Positions 1 through 12,233 of a stretch of DNA of 64,000 bases are shown here, in pieces; positions within the stretch are counted from its first letter, which is position 1, and every line of letters starts with the position of its first letter. Origin of the DNA: Linnemannia schmuckeri (Eukaryota; Mortierellomycota; Mortierellomycetes; Mortierellales; Mortierellaceae); contig JANATG010000009.1 of the NCBI GenBank assembly GCA_029449235.1, forward strand, positions 248,001 through 312,000, given 5' to 3'. The translations under genes and the position numbers were made by a program. Below the pieces are notes generated by a model. It was given only the letters and a program-made list of their open reading frames with translations. It was not told where the DNA came from and did no database searches.

Positions 1-1887
1 TAATTTTTTCTCTTTCGTTTCTGAAATAGTCGCTTTTTGGATCATTGAAGCTGACGGCACACAGCGCAGGATACTGTCTTGGAAGTTCAAACTGGCTGAT
101 TCAAATTGGCACAGAAAACGTACGTCACATCGTGTACTTTCACGCATCAAGCTTTATATTTTGATTGAAAACTAACACGTATTTCTCTTCATCTTGAAAT
201 AGATTGCATATGTATCATCATCATCAACACAGGGGAACTTGCATCCGGATCTTTTTGACGGAACACTGATGGAAAACGCGAGCACGGTGGTGGCGACGGA
301 CCTCTGCCCACGAGGCAGCTTCACATACAATACTGGCGTCAATCTGGTCTGTCAAAGCATCGCTAGTACGATAGCCAGGAAAGGAAACGTGCTGATCCCA
401 TGCACCATCTCTGGATTTCTGTTTGATCTGTTAGAGGATGTTCATCTTCACCTAAACAGGATGGGTTTGATTGGTCAAGTCCAATACAGCTTTATCTCGC
501 CAGTTGCCGACACAGCGCTTCAATACTCCAACATTCTCGCTGAATGGTACCGTCACACATGTAGCGGCTGCTGTTGCGATGTGTTTAGGTCACTAAAATC
601 AATAAAACGTGCCACGTACTAACAATATTAAACTCTGTCCTTGGTGAGATAGGATGGCGCCGCGCAAGCAAGAAATGGTCTATATTCCAGAGGCGCCGTT
701 GCTCCACGGTATTCTACTGGAAAAGGAAAAGGGTATTGCCAAGCATTACAAGAGTGTACATGGAGCATTTTCGTCAGATCTCAAGTTGCCCTGCATTGTT
801 TTCGGAGGCCACCCAAGTTTGCGATCTGGTCCCATGGTCAACCTTTTACACATGTGGGGAAACAAGCCCACCAACACTATCGTCTTTATTGGTAAGGAAA
901 TCTATGCGGAGCAAATTCATGACTCGATATTGGGTTACATTACACAATACTAATGCATAATTGCCTTTTGCTTGAATAGAGCCTCGGATGGATGTGGTGG
1001 CAGCCATGGAGCCGTACGAGAATTTGGCTATTGCACAGCAAGCTGTTCAACTGGACATTCGACTTTCTATCGACCAGCTGGTGGAAGTGATGAACAAGTA
1101 CCGGCACCCACGACATATCCTTGTGCCAATGCGGGCAATAGCATCAACACTGGCGGATGGCACGGTGGAGTTGGCAGATGCAAAGAGGACGACCTCTACG
1201 TCGTCGACCCGGTGGTCGGCGTACAAGGTCGGAGAGTCTGTGCAACTTGGCATGGGCTCCCTCTATGAGAGCGTTCTTTTGTCCGAAGAGGTAACCTTCA
1301 CTCAACGCCTTATACTTTTGTATATTTGAAAGTTGTCCCAGCGATGATATTGAGAAGAGCCTTGACTGACTGTCCTTCTGTGCTGCTCATTTCTTAGCTG
1401 GCGAAGGGCATTCTGCCACAGGCTTTTGGAAACGTGTCATTTGCACCGATTGCAGGCTCGCTATCGATTTATAATAACCAGATGCAGTTGAAGCCGGCTT
1501 CTGTACAAGGTCGTCAGCTTTTGTCCCTCTACACCCAGCGACTACTTCTCGGCGTCATGAACCTACCCCATCTCCTCGCCGGTCTTACCGCCGTAAGTCA
1601 TTATTTGCAACATTACCCTTGCTTTTATTATTGCATTAACACTAAAAATCTACCATATAATTAATTGTCCTTTCTTCCGTTAGATTGGAGTGACAAATAT
1701 AGAAGTGTCAGAATCAGAAGGCAAGGAAGAGAAGGAGACGGGAGTACCAGAGATCAAGATCGACTTTGAGTTGCAGGGCCAGACTGCGACGATCATTTTG
1801 CGGGAGAAGGAGACGATTGTCAAGTGTGATGAGAACATTCGGTCATTGCTTCGGGAGCCTATCCTGAAGTGTTTCCAGTCCTTCTAA
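1..1887 (+). CDS. INTS9: Integrator complex subunit 9 (C-terminal part, 5' end outside window)
   Basis: Six exons are visible: 30-119, 203-546, 653-891, 980-1290, 1398-1592 and 1684-1887. Joined, they read in frame for about 460 residues to a TAA stop. The product matches the later half of INTS9, the inactive metallo-beta-lactamase/beta-CASP partner of INTS11 in the Integrator RNA-cleavage complex. Diagnostic stretches are LGSSNWLIQ, IAYVSSSS, VLIPCTISGFLFDLLE, SFISPVADTALQYSNILAEW, CIVFGGHPSLRSG and the E-P-R-M/PYENLA region, all in the order seen in animal INTS9. The frame then runs through a C-terminal region that would dimerise with INTS11. The gene converges on the AIG2-like gene with 180 bp between stops. 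The N-terminal MBL half lies upstream of the window. The alternative, another CPSF73/CPSF100-type beta-CASP protein, fits less well. Confidence 0.88.
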
Positions 1888-1933
1888 GAAAGGCGATGTC
1901 GACAGATGGGCCTTTTTGGGACTAAAGACTGGA

Positions 1934-1939
1934 AATAAA
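1934..1939 (+). terminator. candidate poly(A) signal of INTS9
   Basis: An AATAAA hexamer lies 47 nt after the INTS9 stop, in the short intergenic space before the convergent gene. It is identified by motif and position only. Confidence 0.4.
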
Positions 1940-2001
1940 AATACGTTTTCCTCATCTTCACCAAACCTTTTTGGAAGGTGTTTTCTATTTTGCAAGTGAA
2001 T

Positions 2002-2007
2002 TTTATT
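2002..2007 (-). terminator. candidate poly(A) signal of the AIG2-like gene
   Basis: TTTATT on the plus strand reads AATAAA on the minus strand, about 60 nt past the stop of the AIG2-like gene. If it and the signal at 1934 are both used, the two convergent transcripts barely avoid overlap. Confidence 0.35.
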
Positions 2008-2067
2008 TGTCGCGAAGAAATAGATGAAGAATGGGGGGAGCGTGATGGAAAGAATAAAGCAAGGAGA

Positions 2068-2848
2068 CTAGACAAAGTCGGAGCTGGTGCTCATCCAGAG
2101 CTCGAGGTGGTCGCGCTTGAAGGCCTCATAGTCCCAAGGACGCGACTGGTCAAGATGTGCGTGGGGGCCTGTAAACACGTAAACGTAGGATTGGATCACA
2201 TCTCCTGCGGCGAGGGGTTTTTTGCCGTTCATGACGTTAAAATCTCCGGGCACTGGAGCGAGTACTTTGACGGACAGGATCTCTCTCGTGTATTCCTAGG
2301 AAATGGTTTTTGAGAGGATCGTAGGTGGTTATTGTTTTCAGCAAAAAGTAGACGTGTATGAGTGACGGGAAGCGTGGGTGTGAGTCAAGAAGTGGAGTAC
2401 ACGAGAGATAGAAAGGACTTACAGATCCTTCAAATTGGTCGAGGCGGAAGCGATCCATGAGGGAGTGACCAAAGACCAAGAGACCTTCGACTATGCAGCC
2501 TTCTTCCTTGGTGGCGATCATGCCGGGGTATGGCTCATTGTGGTATGAGTAGCGGACATATCCCTATTTCAGGTGATTCATCAATTTTTGGGGGTTGTTC
2601 AAGGAGAAAATGGTATATGACTATCAGTGGAGGGTAAGTGAACAAGCTAGCCTCTTAAGTGCAGGTCAATTTTTGAGGTGTATGTGGTGAGCATATGGTG
2701 GCGAGTGAAAAAGAAGGCAAGTGGAATGTACTCGGATGGCGGCGGGGACGGTGTAGAGATTAGCTTCTGGGCCAGGGCGGGTGACAGAGTTGAGGACTCG
2801 AGTGGACATGAGGGATCCGTAGAAGAAACATGGGTGTGGGTCTGTCAT
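2068..2848 (-). CDS. AIG2-like / gamma-glutamylcyclotransferase-fold protein
   Basis: Three exons (2732-2848, 2423-2563, 2068-2295) join in phase 0 to give 161 residues. The N-terminus has the family hallmark FFYGSLM, with Y10-G-S-L13 forming the substrate-binding loop of the GGCT-like fold. The segment PYPGMIAT followed by E65 in a V-E-G-L context sits where the catalytic acid of gamma-glutamylcyclotransferases lies. The C-terminus ends WDYEAFKRDHLELWM. Family members act on gamma-glutamyl amines or peptides, or are of unknown substrate; the sequence does not decide which. Length is typical of fungal single-domain AIG2 proteins. It converges on INTS9; its own upstream region is the 2849-3695 intergenic stretch. 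Confidence 0.8.
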
Positions 2849-3695
2849 TGTGTGGATTATGGGTCGGGTTGGCTGAGTGAATGTGAAGAGTGGAAGTGGA
2901 TTAGTCCAGAGAGGAAAAAGAAAAAAGAAGTGGGCGTGTGCCTGGGAAATAGGAAAAATTAACGGGAGGGCAACGGTTAGTTCTCAAGTAAATTTGGACG
3001 CCGCGCTAGGTTTCTAATCAATACGCGTCATTTCAGAGGATCTAGGTCGATGCGTAGGAACAGATGTAAAACTAATAGTCGTAGCCAACCTAGGAGCTAC
3101 TCAAAGAAACAAACCGACAAAGAGTCTTGGTCATACGATATATCTTTCTCTTTCTTCAACCACCTTGTCCATCGACTATCCATTCCCTTCATTTGCTTCC
3201 TTTTCAGTCCTCTGTCAACGCCCATTCACAACTGTGTCAATAACGCTTAGTTACGTTTCAAAAAACCACACTTTTCAATTTCCTTCAATTCTAACGTTCT
3301 TGCACTTCCTTACATAGTCGTCCTATGGCGATCTTTCATCGAAAGAATAATGAACAGTGGCGACACACACTCTTCATTGTTAGTCATGAGCACTAATGCA
3401 AATTAGAAATACTGTGGTATAACTTCTTTTTCTTTCACAACGCCCTTCACTTCTCGGCAGAGGCTAGGCCTATGAGTCTATCCCACAATTTATCAAGGAA
3501 CAAATGTTGGCCTTTTACTTTCAAAGAGGAAATGGCATGGGCGACCAGTGTCTTGACATTTTGTATAAAAAGCTAGTTCTTCTCTATTCTCTTTTTTTCG
3601 CGTCAACGTAATCTTTCGTCCCAACCACTTATCCAACATACACAAACACACGCAGCACAGCATCCAAACAAACCAGCCCCATCCCCTTTATTCTA
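2849..3695. promoter_or_regulatory. divergent intergenic region between AIG2-like and linker-histone genes
   Basis: This 847-bp stretch separates two outward-facing genes. No convincing ORF is present. The right end has a TATA element (3563-3573) and a CT- and CA-rich leader up to the ATG at 3696. The left end is purine-rich just upstream of the AIG2-like start. Nothing else is recognisable. Confidence 0.5.
3563..3573 (+). promoter_or_regulatory. TATA box of the linker-histone-domain gene
   Basis: GTATAAAAAGC lies 132 bp upstream of the start codon and is followed by a pyrimidine-rich stretch. The same 11-mer recurs upstream of the secreted repeat protein (32542-32552, minus) and at 27841-27851. 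Confidence 0.55.
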
Positions 3696-4896
3696 ATGAC
3701 TTCGATCTCCAAGTCCTCCCATGAGGGAGCCAGTATCTCTTCTGGCCCGCCTCAAGTTGAGGCACAGGATGCCGGCACCAAGGCCACTACCAGCCAGCTA
3801 AAGAAGCAAGCTTCTTCTTCCGTCCAGAGCACCACCACATCTGAGGGGTCGCAGGAATTCGGTATGTGTAATACAATTCATGAATAAATTTCTTGTTCTG
3901 ACCCTACGCCCTTTTATTTCTTGTCTATGCGGACGATGCAATGGTTAATGGATCAACCACTCAACCACACCCCTTACTCATTTTCTTTTACTTTGATCTT
4001 GCGAACAATAGTTGAGGCTAACCAGACTCCTACGATCCCCTCGGCCCAGCAACGCCAAACCGGCGAAGAGTTCATACCCAAGTCCCTCCAGGAGTCCGAA
4101 GGCATCATCGCCGCCGTCGACGTCAAGCTCATCCCCGCTCATACAGGCGACGATGGGGGCGACGAGGACGACGACGAAGATGAAGAGGGTGATGCCATTA
4201 ATGTTGTCCGCCTCAAGTCTCTGGATAGGGTCATAAACAAACTTGTAGCCAAGAAGGCTGCAGAGAGTCGTGGGAAAATGAAGGATAATGGTGAAGCCGA
4301 TGAAGAGAATGATGCCGGAGAGGAGGAGAGGGAAGAGCAGAATCTAGGTGACACCGACGATCAGGAAGAGGAAGGTGGCGGTCAGGGTGGCGCTGCCGAA
4401 GCTGGCGAGGAGGAGGCCCAAGTCGATGGGGAGGGTCAGAGTGGAAACGGTGCGGAAGAAGAGACTGATGAAGGGATTGTCGAGGAGGAGGAGAGAGGTG
4501 ATGGCGGTGAAGAGGAGAGAGATGATGGTGGTGAAGGTCCTGTCGTTGTTCATGCAGCTCGTCCCCGTATCTCTAAGGGCTACAGGGCCAAGCCATGCTT
4601 TGTCCAGATGATAGCTGTAAGAGTCATTGTTCTTCTCTCACGCTCCCCCTTCCTCTATCTTGTCCGATCATATCCTCACATCCTACTATGCCTGTACGCC
4701 CAGCCTTGACGGATAACTGACCATTTTGTTTCGCTCATCTACTTTTTTTTTTGGTTTGTAGGAGGCATTGAACCACTACCGCCACGACTCCAAGGGAACG
4801 ACACCTACATCGATCAAAGGCTGGATCGCGTACACTTATAACATTGATAACATTACCATGAAGGCTAATTTCAAGGATGCTCTTGATGTAATTTTT

Positions 4897-4933
<37 letters not shown>

Positions 4934-6319
4934 TTCTTTGTCTGTGGTCTATTTTAGATGTGCTACTTTGTTCATTTCAGAGTGGACTTAGCTGATATTT
5001 TATGGTTCATTCTATCTTTTCTTATTTCACGACCATTTCGCTTTTAGTATGGCCATGGCGTCGAGAAGATCTTTAAGTACAAGAGTAAGTTCTCACCCAA
5101 TACACTCGTTTTTTGCTTCCGGCTTTCCCAAGTGTTCTTCGATGCCTTGAACTTGAACTCAATGTGTGAATTATGATCCCATACTCCTTACATCTAACTT
5201 AATTATTTCGTTCCTTTTATGCCTATAGAGAGCCGCTCCCGTCTGGTCCTTGTCGACAGGTTACAACAAGACGACGAGGACAGCGACAGCGACAGTGACG
5301 ACGATGGTGACGATGAGCAGCGTGGTCATCAGGGTGGTTCTGGCCAGGGACGGGTTCGGGCTACCGATAACGATGGAGCGGAGAGAGGTGCTGACCATGA
5401 GGAAGAGGAGGAGGACGAAGAGGAAGAAGGGCAGGGCGCTCAGGAGGAGGAGGAGCAGAGTCAAGGCCAAGATGGTGGCGAGGATGAAGAGAAGGATGAA
5501 GAGGAGGATGAAGAGGCGGATGAAGAGGAGGGTGATGATGAATATGAAGAAGAGGAAGAGAAAGAGGACGAGGATGAGAATGAGGGAGAGGGAGAAGAGG
5601 AGAAAGACGAAGAACAAGAGGAAGAAGAGGAAGAAGTGAAAGACGATGATGATGATGGGGAGGATGAGGCCCAACCTAAAAATAAGCGATCTGGAAGAAT
5701 CACTATCGCCAAGAAGACCGCCGCTATCTCCATCAAGTCTCCTGCTGAGTCCAAGAAGGCTGGCGTTGCTGAACCCAAGAAGGGAAAGGACTTGATCAAG
5801 CTCTCCAAGGCTACCAATGCTACCAAGACCACCAAGGCCGCCGCTACCGAGGCTGAACCCAAGACTGGTACCCGCAAGTCCACCAGGAAGACTATCGCCA
5901 AGGAGACCGCCGCCGCCAATAAGGAGACCGTCAAGAAAGACACTATTTCCAGGAAGGTTGCCGCCCTCAAGCCTAAGAAGACGTACGGATACACGAACCT
6001 TGCGGCAGCACAGCCTGCTGCCGCCATTGTTTCCTCCACCATCGCCTCTGTCACAGCCAAGCCAGCCGCCAAGAGAGCCACTCGAGCCACCAAGAAGCAG
6101 GACGAGGAAAAAAAAGAAGAGGCCCCCTTGCGCACAGAGAGTGCGGTGACACGGCCGTTGAAGCGCAAGGCTGACGAGGCCACTGGTGCTGAGGAAGAGG
6201 AAAAGGCAGAGAAGAGCACTCAGAGGCTCCGTGGCAAGGATGGGCGCTTTCTTGCTGCTGCATCCGGTCCTTCCAAGGCTCGTGGGTCGTCGGGACCCTC
6301 CAAGTCTCGCAAGCGTTAA
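3696..6319 (+). CDS. linker histone H1/H5-domain protein with acidic flanks and a lysine-rich tail
   Basis: Five exons (3696-3861, 4012-4616, 4762-4887, 5048-5084, 5229-6319) give about 674 residues. The H15 globular domain lies near residues 247-320 and is split over exons 2-5: FVQMIAEALNHYRHDS, GTTPTSIKGWIAYTYNI, MKANFKDALDYG, and a basic end at KYKKSRSRLVL. It is flanked by long E/D runs (about 95-235 and 325-460). The last 200 residues are Lys/Ala/Thr-rich with repeated IAKKTAA, KSTRKTIAKETAAANK and a basic SKSRKR terminus, like an H1 tail. Ordinary H1 is about 200 residues and wholly basic, so the acidic blocks are unusual. I infer a chromatin or nucleolar architectural protein that could combine DNA binding with histone-chaperone-like acidity. 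The H15 match is by eye. Confidence 0.72.
4898..4932 (+). repeat. T35 homopolymer in intron 3 of the linker-histone gene
   Basis: An uninterrupted run of 35 T sits just after the donor site of the intron between 4887 and 5048. It may be a polymorphic microsatellite and is prone to assembly length error. Confidence 0.9.
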
Positions 6320-7216
6320 GAACACTGCTGGTTGAAGTGCGCTCTTCGCCATTAGATCTTTTTTTTGCTGTGTCTTTTCTATTTCATACTATCATATCTC
6401 TTTCTTCCGTTTTTCTACTATTCCGGGTATTGATCGGTCTGTAAATGACCTTGCGATTCCCCTTTCCCCACGTCTTGCCCTCTTATATCTTCCTGTTTTT
6501 AATTTGAACACATACTATGCTTCAACGATTTTTTGTGGATATCAAAAAAAGAAAAAAGAAAATTATGTTTTTTGATGCTAACGACTCAATGGAAGAGGTG
6601 TGGTCCTTAAGAGACCAATCACTCGCAGCCACTCGAAAGACGCGTCTTTGCCCTCAGGCAACCGTTTCGAGTCGGGTGCACGTGACACATAAAAAAGTGA
6701 CGCGATGATTGACCATTGGTTGGCCCAGGGGATCAAGCGCGGAAGAAGTAAGAGGTCTCCCGAACAAACAAGAATAGTAGTAGTAGATCGAAAGAGGAGA
6801 GTCCGTACGAGTGGGTATGTCTACTTGTTCTACTCAGACTTGTTTTTGTGTTTCTTTTACCGATCGTGTGTAGTGTGGTCACAGAGAGCTATGAGCAAGA
6901 AGAAGAAGAAGGAGTCCGCTGTTTGAATCGTGATATAGTCTCGAAAGAAAAACGAATAAGAAACGCGTGTGTTTGGCTTTCGATTTGACACGACGGCAGA
7001 GCAAAGAGAAGAAGTAGATGGAGGAGAGGAAATACACCGCTCGAAAGATAAAGCCGTTCGTTGCGTGTCCGTCGTTCTATTTTATGAGCTAAAAGAGTGC
7101 AGGATGACGATGAGGACTGTGTGCGTGATGACGGCGATAACAAAGGACGAAGAGGATGGAGAGTTCTCACCACCGAGCATAGAAAGGAAAGCTCTTGTCA
7201 AAAGGATGAAGCGAAG

Positions 7217-7254
<38 letters not shown>

Positions 7255-7388
7255 GCTTTCCCTTTTCCCGTTTCCCTTTTCTCATTCCTTTGCATCTCTC
7301 TTCTTCTTGATCCCTTTTCTTTTCTTTCTTTTTCCCTTTCCTTCTTCACTCACACCCACATCTTATTACCCAACTCAGTGCGTCCAAG
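6320..7388. other. intergenic region and 5' leader of SEC24
   Basis: This 1.07-kb stretch has no supportable gene. The first 200 bp are T-rich and look like a 3' UTR. The middle is purine-rich with only short unconserved ORFs. From 7221 a T31 run followed by about 130 bp of CT-rich sequence leads into the SEC24 start codon, the usual look of a fungal promoter and 5' UTR. Confidence 0.5.
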
Positions 7389-10300
7389 ATGGCATACTCG
7401 CAGCCACAGACGCCAACCATGCGTCCCACCGGACAGGCACCACCTCCAAGACCTGGCTTCAGACCACCTCATCCACAACAGCAACAGCATCAACAAGGAC
7501 ACCCGGGACAGCCAGGGCAACCATACCCGGGACAACAGCCAGGAGGACAGCAGTTCCCACCCAGACCTACTCCTCCTCATTCAGGTCAACAACAGACAAA
7601 CTACAGACCCATGGGTCCCGGAAGTAACGGTCCAAGGCCCGTGCAACAACAAGGAGGAGCACCACCAAGACCCATGCAGCAGCAACAGCACAACCAGGAT
7701 CCTAACCATCCTCAACAACAAAATAACAATACACTGAGACGACCATCAGCGCAGGGAGGTCAAGCACCTCCTTCACCTTCAAATCAGAGACCGCCCATGG
7801 CCACACCACCATTCGGATCACAGCACCAACAGCACCAGCCACAGCAAAGACCACCTCCAGTTATGGGTGGTGGTATCCAGCAACGCGCTGCGTCGCCCAT
7901 GATCCGACCCGCCAATTTGCCACCACCCGGCTCGCCAGGCATGCCAAGGCCCTTCCAGTCGCCCCAGATCCAGAACAGACCTCCCTCAGGACAGTTTGCA
8001 AGCCAGGGACAGCAGACTGCTCCGGGTTCACCTGCTATCAACCCTATGGGATTCATGAGTGGACCCCCTAACGGACAGAACCGTTCGCAGCCGCCTACCC
8101 CAAGGATGCAGCACCAACAGCAGCAACAACATCAGGGACCACCCACTTCACAGCAGTTGCACCAGCAGCACCAGCAGCCACTCCATCAACAACAACAACA
8201 ACCATTGCATCAGCAACAACATCCTTCGCAGCCACAACCACCACCACAGTTTGGTCAGCACCAGCAACAGCAACAGCCGCATCCTCCAATGGGTCAGGAT
8301 CTCGGATTGATGGCTGGCCCTCCCACGCCCACACCTCAGGCAGGTGCACAAAAGTCCAAGAGATTGTACCCAGCTGGAATTAATGCCTATGCGGAGCCAC
8401 CAGCTTACGAGACAGCACCTAGCAGCCATGGCTTCCAACACCCAGGAGTTCCCGCCTCTCACCAAGCAAGCGGTATGCAAATACAGCCTCCTGCCCATGG
8501 ATCTCAGTTCTTTGTTCCTGGAGAGAAGCAGGCCCCTGCATTCAGACAGCCCGTTCCTGCCTACCAACAGGGCCTTCAACCCCTCCAAGGACAGCCTGTT
8601 CAGCCCAATATAAACCAGCTTGCGGGACAGATGGGTGGTATGAACCTCGGTAACGCTGGCTACGGCGGAGCTCAAGGCATTGTGGTAAGCAACTCCAGAC
8701 GAGATACTGACTTTGAAAACGAGGTTTTGTGATAACTATCCATCTTGTCAATCAAAATACTAACTTTTTATACGCCATTGTTATTTGATAGCCCCTTTCA
8801 ACCGTTGCTTTGATGGGTACGGCACCCAAGATCTACGACTTAGATGCACCTCCACCACCCATTCGCTTGCCAGAGACGGTACGATTCTACTTTTGAAGAA
8901 CTGAAATGATTATGTCGCCAAGCAAAACATTGATACTGACTCGATATTGATGTTGTTGTTGACATATGTAGGCCTCAATTACTCAATCTCCGTTTGCCAA
9001 CTGCGACCCTTCGTACAAGAGATCGACATTGAATGCAATTCCTGCAACGTCGCAGTTGTTGACAAAGTCACGCTTGCCCTTTGGACTTGTCATCACGCCC
9101 TACCGCAGTGTCAAGGAAGGCGATGTACGTGTTCAAGGATTACTGCGTCAACAGAATAAGGGAGATGAACTGGATCTTTGAAAAAAAAATTACTCGAAAG
9201 CTCACGGTATTTTTTGATTTCTTTTTTACAATATCATAGGAGCCTGTGCCGGTTGTGTCAGACTCGATTATTGCTCGTTGCCGTCGATGCAGGACATACA
9301 TTAACCCTTTCGTTAAGTTTGTAGAAGGCGGTCAGCGCTGGAAGTGCAACATGTGTTACACACTCAACGAAGGTATAGCATCGATGATTTACCCAGGTGA
9401 TGGATTGTACGGAAATGTTGATAACTGGTGGCCATCGACCTAACTCGATGTCATTCGTTGCTTTTTTATAATAGTGCCGTCATCGTTCGACTATGATTCT
9501 CAAACACAGCAGCCAGTGGACCGTTGGCAACGCAAGGAGTTGAACCATGCTGTCGTGGAGTACATTGCGCCCACAGAGTACATGATTCGCCCCCCTCAGC
9601 CTTTAGTCTACATGTTTGTGATTGATGTATCCTACCCTGCAGTTCAGTGCGGTATGGTAGCCACAGCAGCAACAACTATTTTGGAATCACTCGACAGGAT
9701 ACCCAATGACGAAGGACGCACCAAGGTCGGAATCATCACCGTGGACAGCTCCATCCACTTTTACAACCTTAAGGTAAATGTTCTAAAGTTATTTAGTAAA
9801 AATACGGCTCAAATATCTAATAACAAAGTGGCTTGACACGTAGACTAACTCTATCACCTCGTTTATTTTGAATAGGCTGCGTCAGGAGAGCCACAGATGA
9901 TGGTGGTGTCGGATCTTGAGGAGGCGTTCTTGCCTCAGCCCCAGGATTTACTCTGCAACCTCAGCGAATGCCGACCTGTCTTGGAGGCATTGCTGAACAG
10001 GATGAGTGACATGTTCAAGGATACCCATAATGTCGGCAATGCATTGGGCCCCGCTTTGAACTCGGCCTACAAGCTGGTGTCGCCCATTGGAGGAAAGATC
10101 TTATGTCTGCAGGCCAGCTTGCCTAATCTTGAAACGGGGGCATTGAAGATGCGCGAGGATCCCAAGCTTCTGGGAACTGCCAAGGAATCGACTCTTCTTC
10201 AGTCAGCATCGTCCTTTTACAAGTCTCTTGCCGTTGAGTGTTCAAAGTCGCAGGTCTGCGTTGACATGTTCCTCTTTGGATCTCAATATTCGGACGTTGC

Positions 10301-11980
10301 CACTCTCAGTACGTATCTATGTCTCTCTCGCCTGTTGTGTTATCATTATTGTGAATCCAAGACTGACATGTAGCGTACATTTACGGGATACTTGATTAGG
10401 TTGTTTGCCCCGATTCACAGGAGGAAGCACATTCTTCTACCCGGCATTTACGGCAGCAAAGTCGGAGGATGCTCTCAAGTTTGCCCACGAATTGGCCGAG
10501 TTTTTGTCTCAGAGGATTGCGCTGGAGGCTGTGATGCGTGTGAGAGCCTCGAAGGGACTCCGCATGTCGGCCTTCTATGGAAACTTTTTTGTTCGCTCGA
10601 CGGACTTGCTGTCGCTGCCCAATGTCCCTCGCGACCAGTCTTACTCGATTGAGGTCAGTTTTGACGACAATCTCTCAATTCCTGTGGTCTGCTTCCAAAC
10701 CGCCCTCTTGCACACCTCTTCCTCAGGCGAGCGTCGCATTCGTGTGTTGACATTGGCATTGCCAGTAACGACGAGTCTGTCAGAATTGTATGCATCAGCA
10801 GACCAGGTGGCGATTACAACGTTGTTGGCGTGCAAGGGAGTAGAGCGTGGCATGAACGCAAAGCTGGACGATGCCCGTGATGCGTTGACCAACAAGGTTG
10901 TTGACATTCTGGGTGTATACAAGACCCATATGACAGCATCCTCCTCCGGCGCCACACCCAACCTCCAGATCTGCGATAACCTCAAGTTGCTGCCTCTGTT
11001 GACATTGGGCATGCTCAAGCATGTAAGTTATATTGCAGTTGTGATTTTACTTTTTTGCATTCGCTCTTTAACTGGCACCAATGCTTATTATTGATCTAAC
11101 TCTATATTACTGTATTTATAGGTTGGTCTTCGTGGAGGGTCACAAATTCCTTCAGATCTTCGGTCATACGCAATGCACCTGCTGTCAACATTGCCTTCGC
11201 AATGCCTGATTCCTTTCCTTCACCCCCGCTTCTACTCTTTGCATGATATGCCTGAACACTGCGGAACGATTGGAGACCACGGCATTGAGATGCCTCAGCC
11301 GATGAACTTGAGCAGCGAGCGATTGTCGCGTTCAGGGTTGTTTATGCTTGAGGACGGACAAAACATCTTTTTGTGGATTGGTCGGGATGCTGTTCCTCAG
11401 CTCTGCATGGATCTCTTTGGTGTCCCTGACTACCAAAGCATTCGCGGCGGCAAGGTAAAACACTATTTCTTCGATCCGCTCGTTACTTATTTGTCGAATG
11501 TTTGTTACTTGGCAGCACTCGTCATGGTTATGAAATTGCATGTATTTTTTGCTCTGCAGCTCACAGAGACATAGCGCATATTTGACTATAATTAACACCT
11601 TTATTTTTTTCTTATAAATTAGACGACACTGCCAACATTGGAGACGGATTTCAACCAGAGAGTGAATTTGATTGTGGGCAAGGCTCGTGAGATGCGCAGG
11701 ACATCGTACTATTCTCAGCTGTATATTGTCAAGGAGGATGGCGATGCGGCATTGCGTCTGTGGTTCTTGAGCCATTTGATTGAGGACCGTGCTGAACCCA
11801 TTATGAGCTACTACCAATACCTTGGCTATCTTAAAGATCGGGTAAGCTATTCAGCCAGGATGCGTGCATGGCAGGGGGTTTATATTGATCTGGTGCAGTT
11901 TATGAGGTAGTAACGTTGACTAACTCAAGTCTATGCTTCTTTATTTTTATCTTCAATAGGTCAACAGCGGATCATTCTAA
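7389..11980 (+). CDS. SEC24: SEC24 family COPII cargo-adaptor subunit
   Basis: Ten exons (7389-8684, 8792-8878, 8972-9124, 9240-9372, 9475-9773, 9876-10308, 10400-11022, 11122-11454, 11623-11841, 11960-11980) give about 1198 residues. Residues 1-432 are a Pro/Gln-rich disordered tail. A zinc finger follows with C526-x2-C529 and C548-x2-C551. The vWA-like trunk (YMFVIDVSYPAVQCG), beta-sandwich, helical domain and a C-terminal gelsolin-like domain (GLFMLEDGQNIFLWIG) follow in canonical order. The protein binds Sec23 and selects ER export cargo on COPII vesicles at the cytosolic face of the ER. The last exon encodes only VNSGSF plus stop. The 5' leader contains the T31 tract. Which Sec24 paralogue this is cannot be told. 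Confidence 0.95.
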
Positions 11981-12233
11981 GTGCGCTGCACTGAAAAATA
12001 CAGTCTGCCCAAGTGTTTTGAAAAAAAAAGTTTGCCGCGTAAAGAGGATGAGAAAGAGAGAAAAAAATAAAAAACATCATTTCAAATACTTGGAACATCC
12101 AATACGGTGGCTCGAAGTTTTGGGGAACTCAGACTTAAATGAACGATATGACTAAGTCCTCTTTGGTCGTGGCCAAGGTGTGATTGCAGGATAGATCTTG
12201 CAGCTCAAGGACGTTTGGAACCAGGCAACAGCC

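Noticed and set aside
5261..6352. 363-codon minus-strand ORF
   Set aside because: It is antisense to the acidic linker-histone exon. The GAR/GAY-rich codons read as Leu/Phe/Ser-rich nonsense on the other strand.
7389..8684. Separate Gln/Pro-rich gene upstream of SEC24
   Set aside because: The exon splices in frame into the zinc-finger exons, and a long disordered N-terminus is normal for SEC24 proteins.
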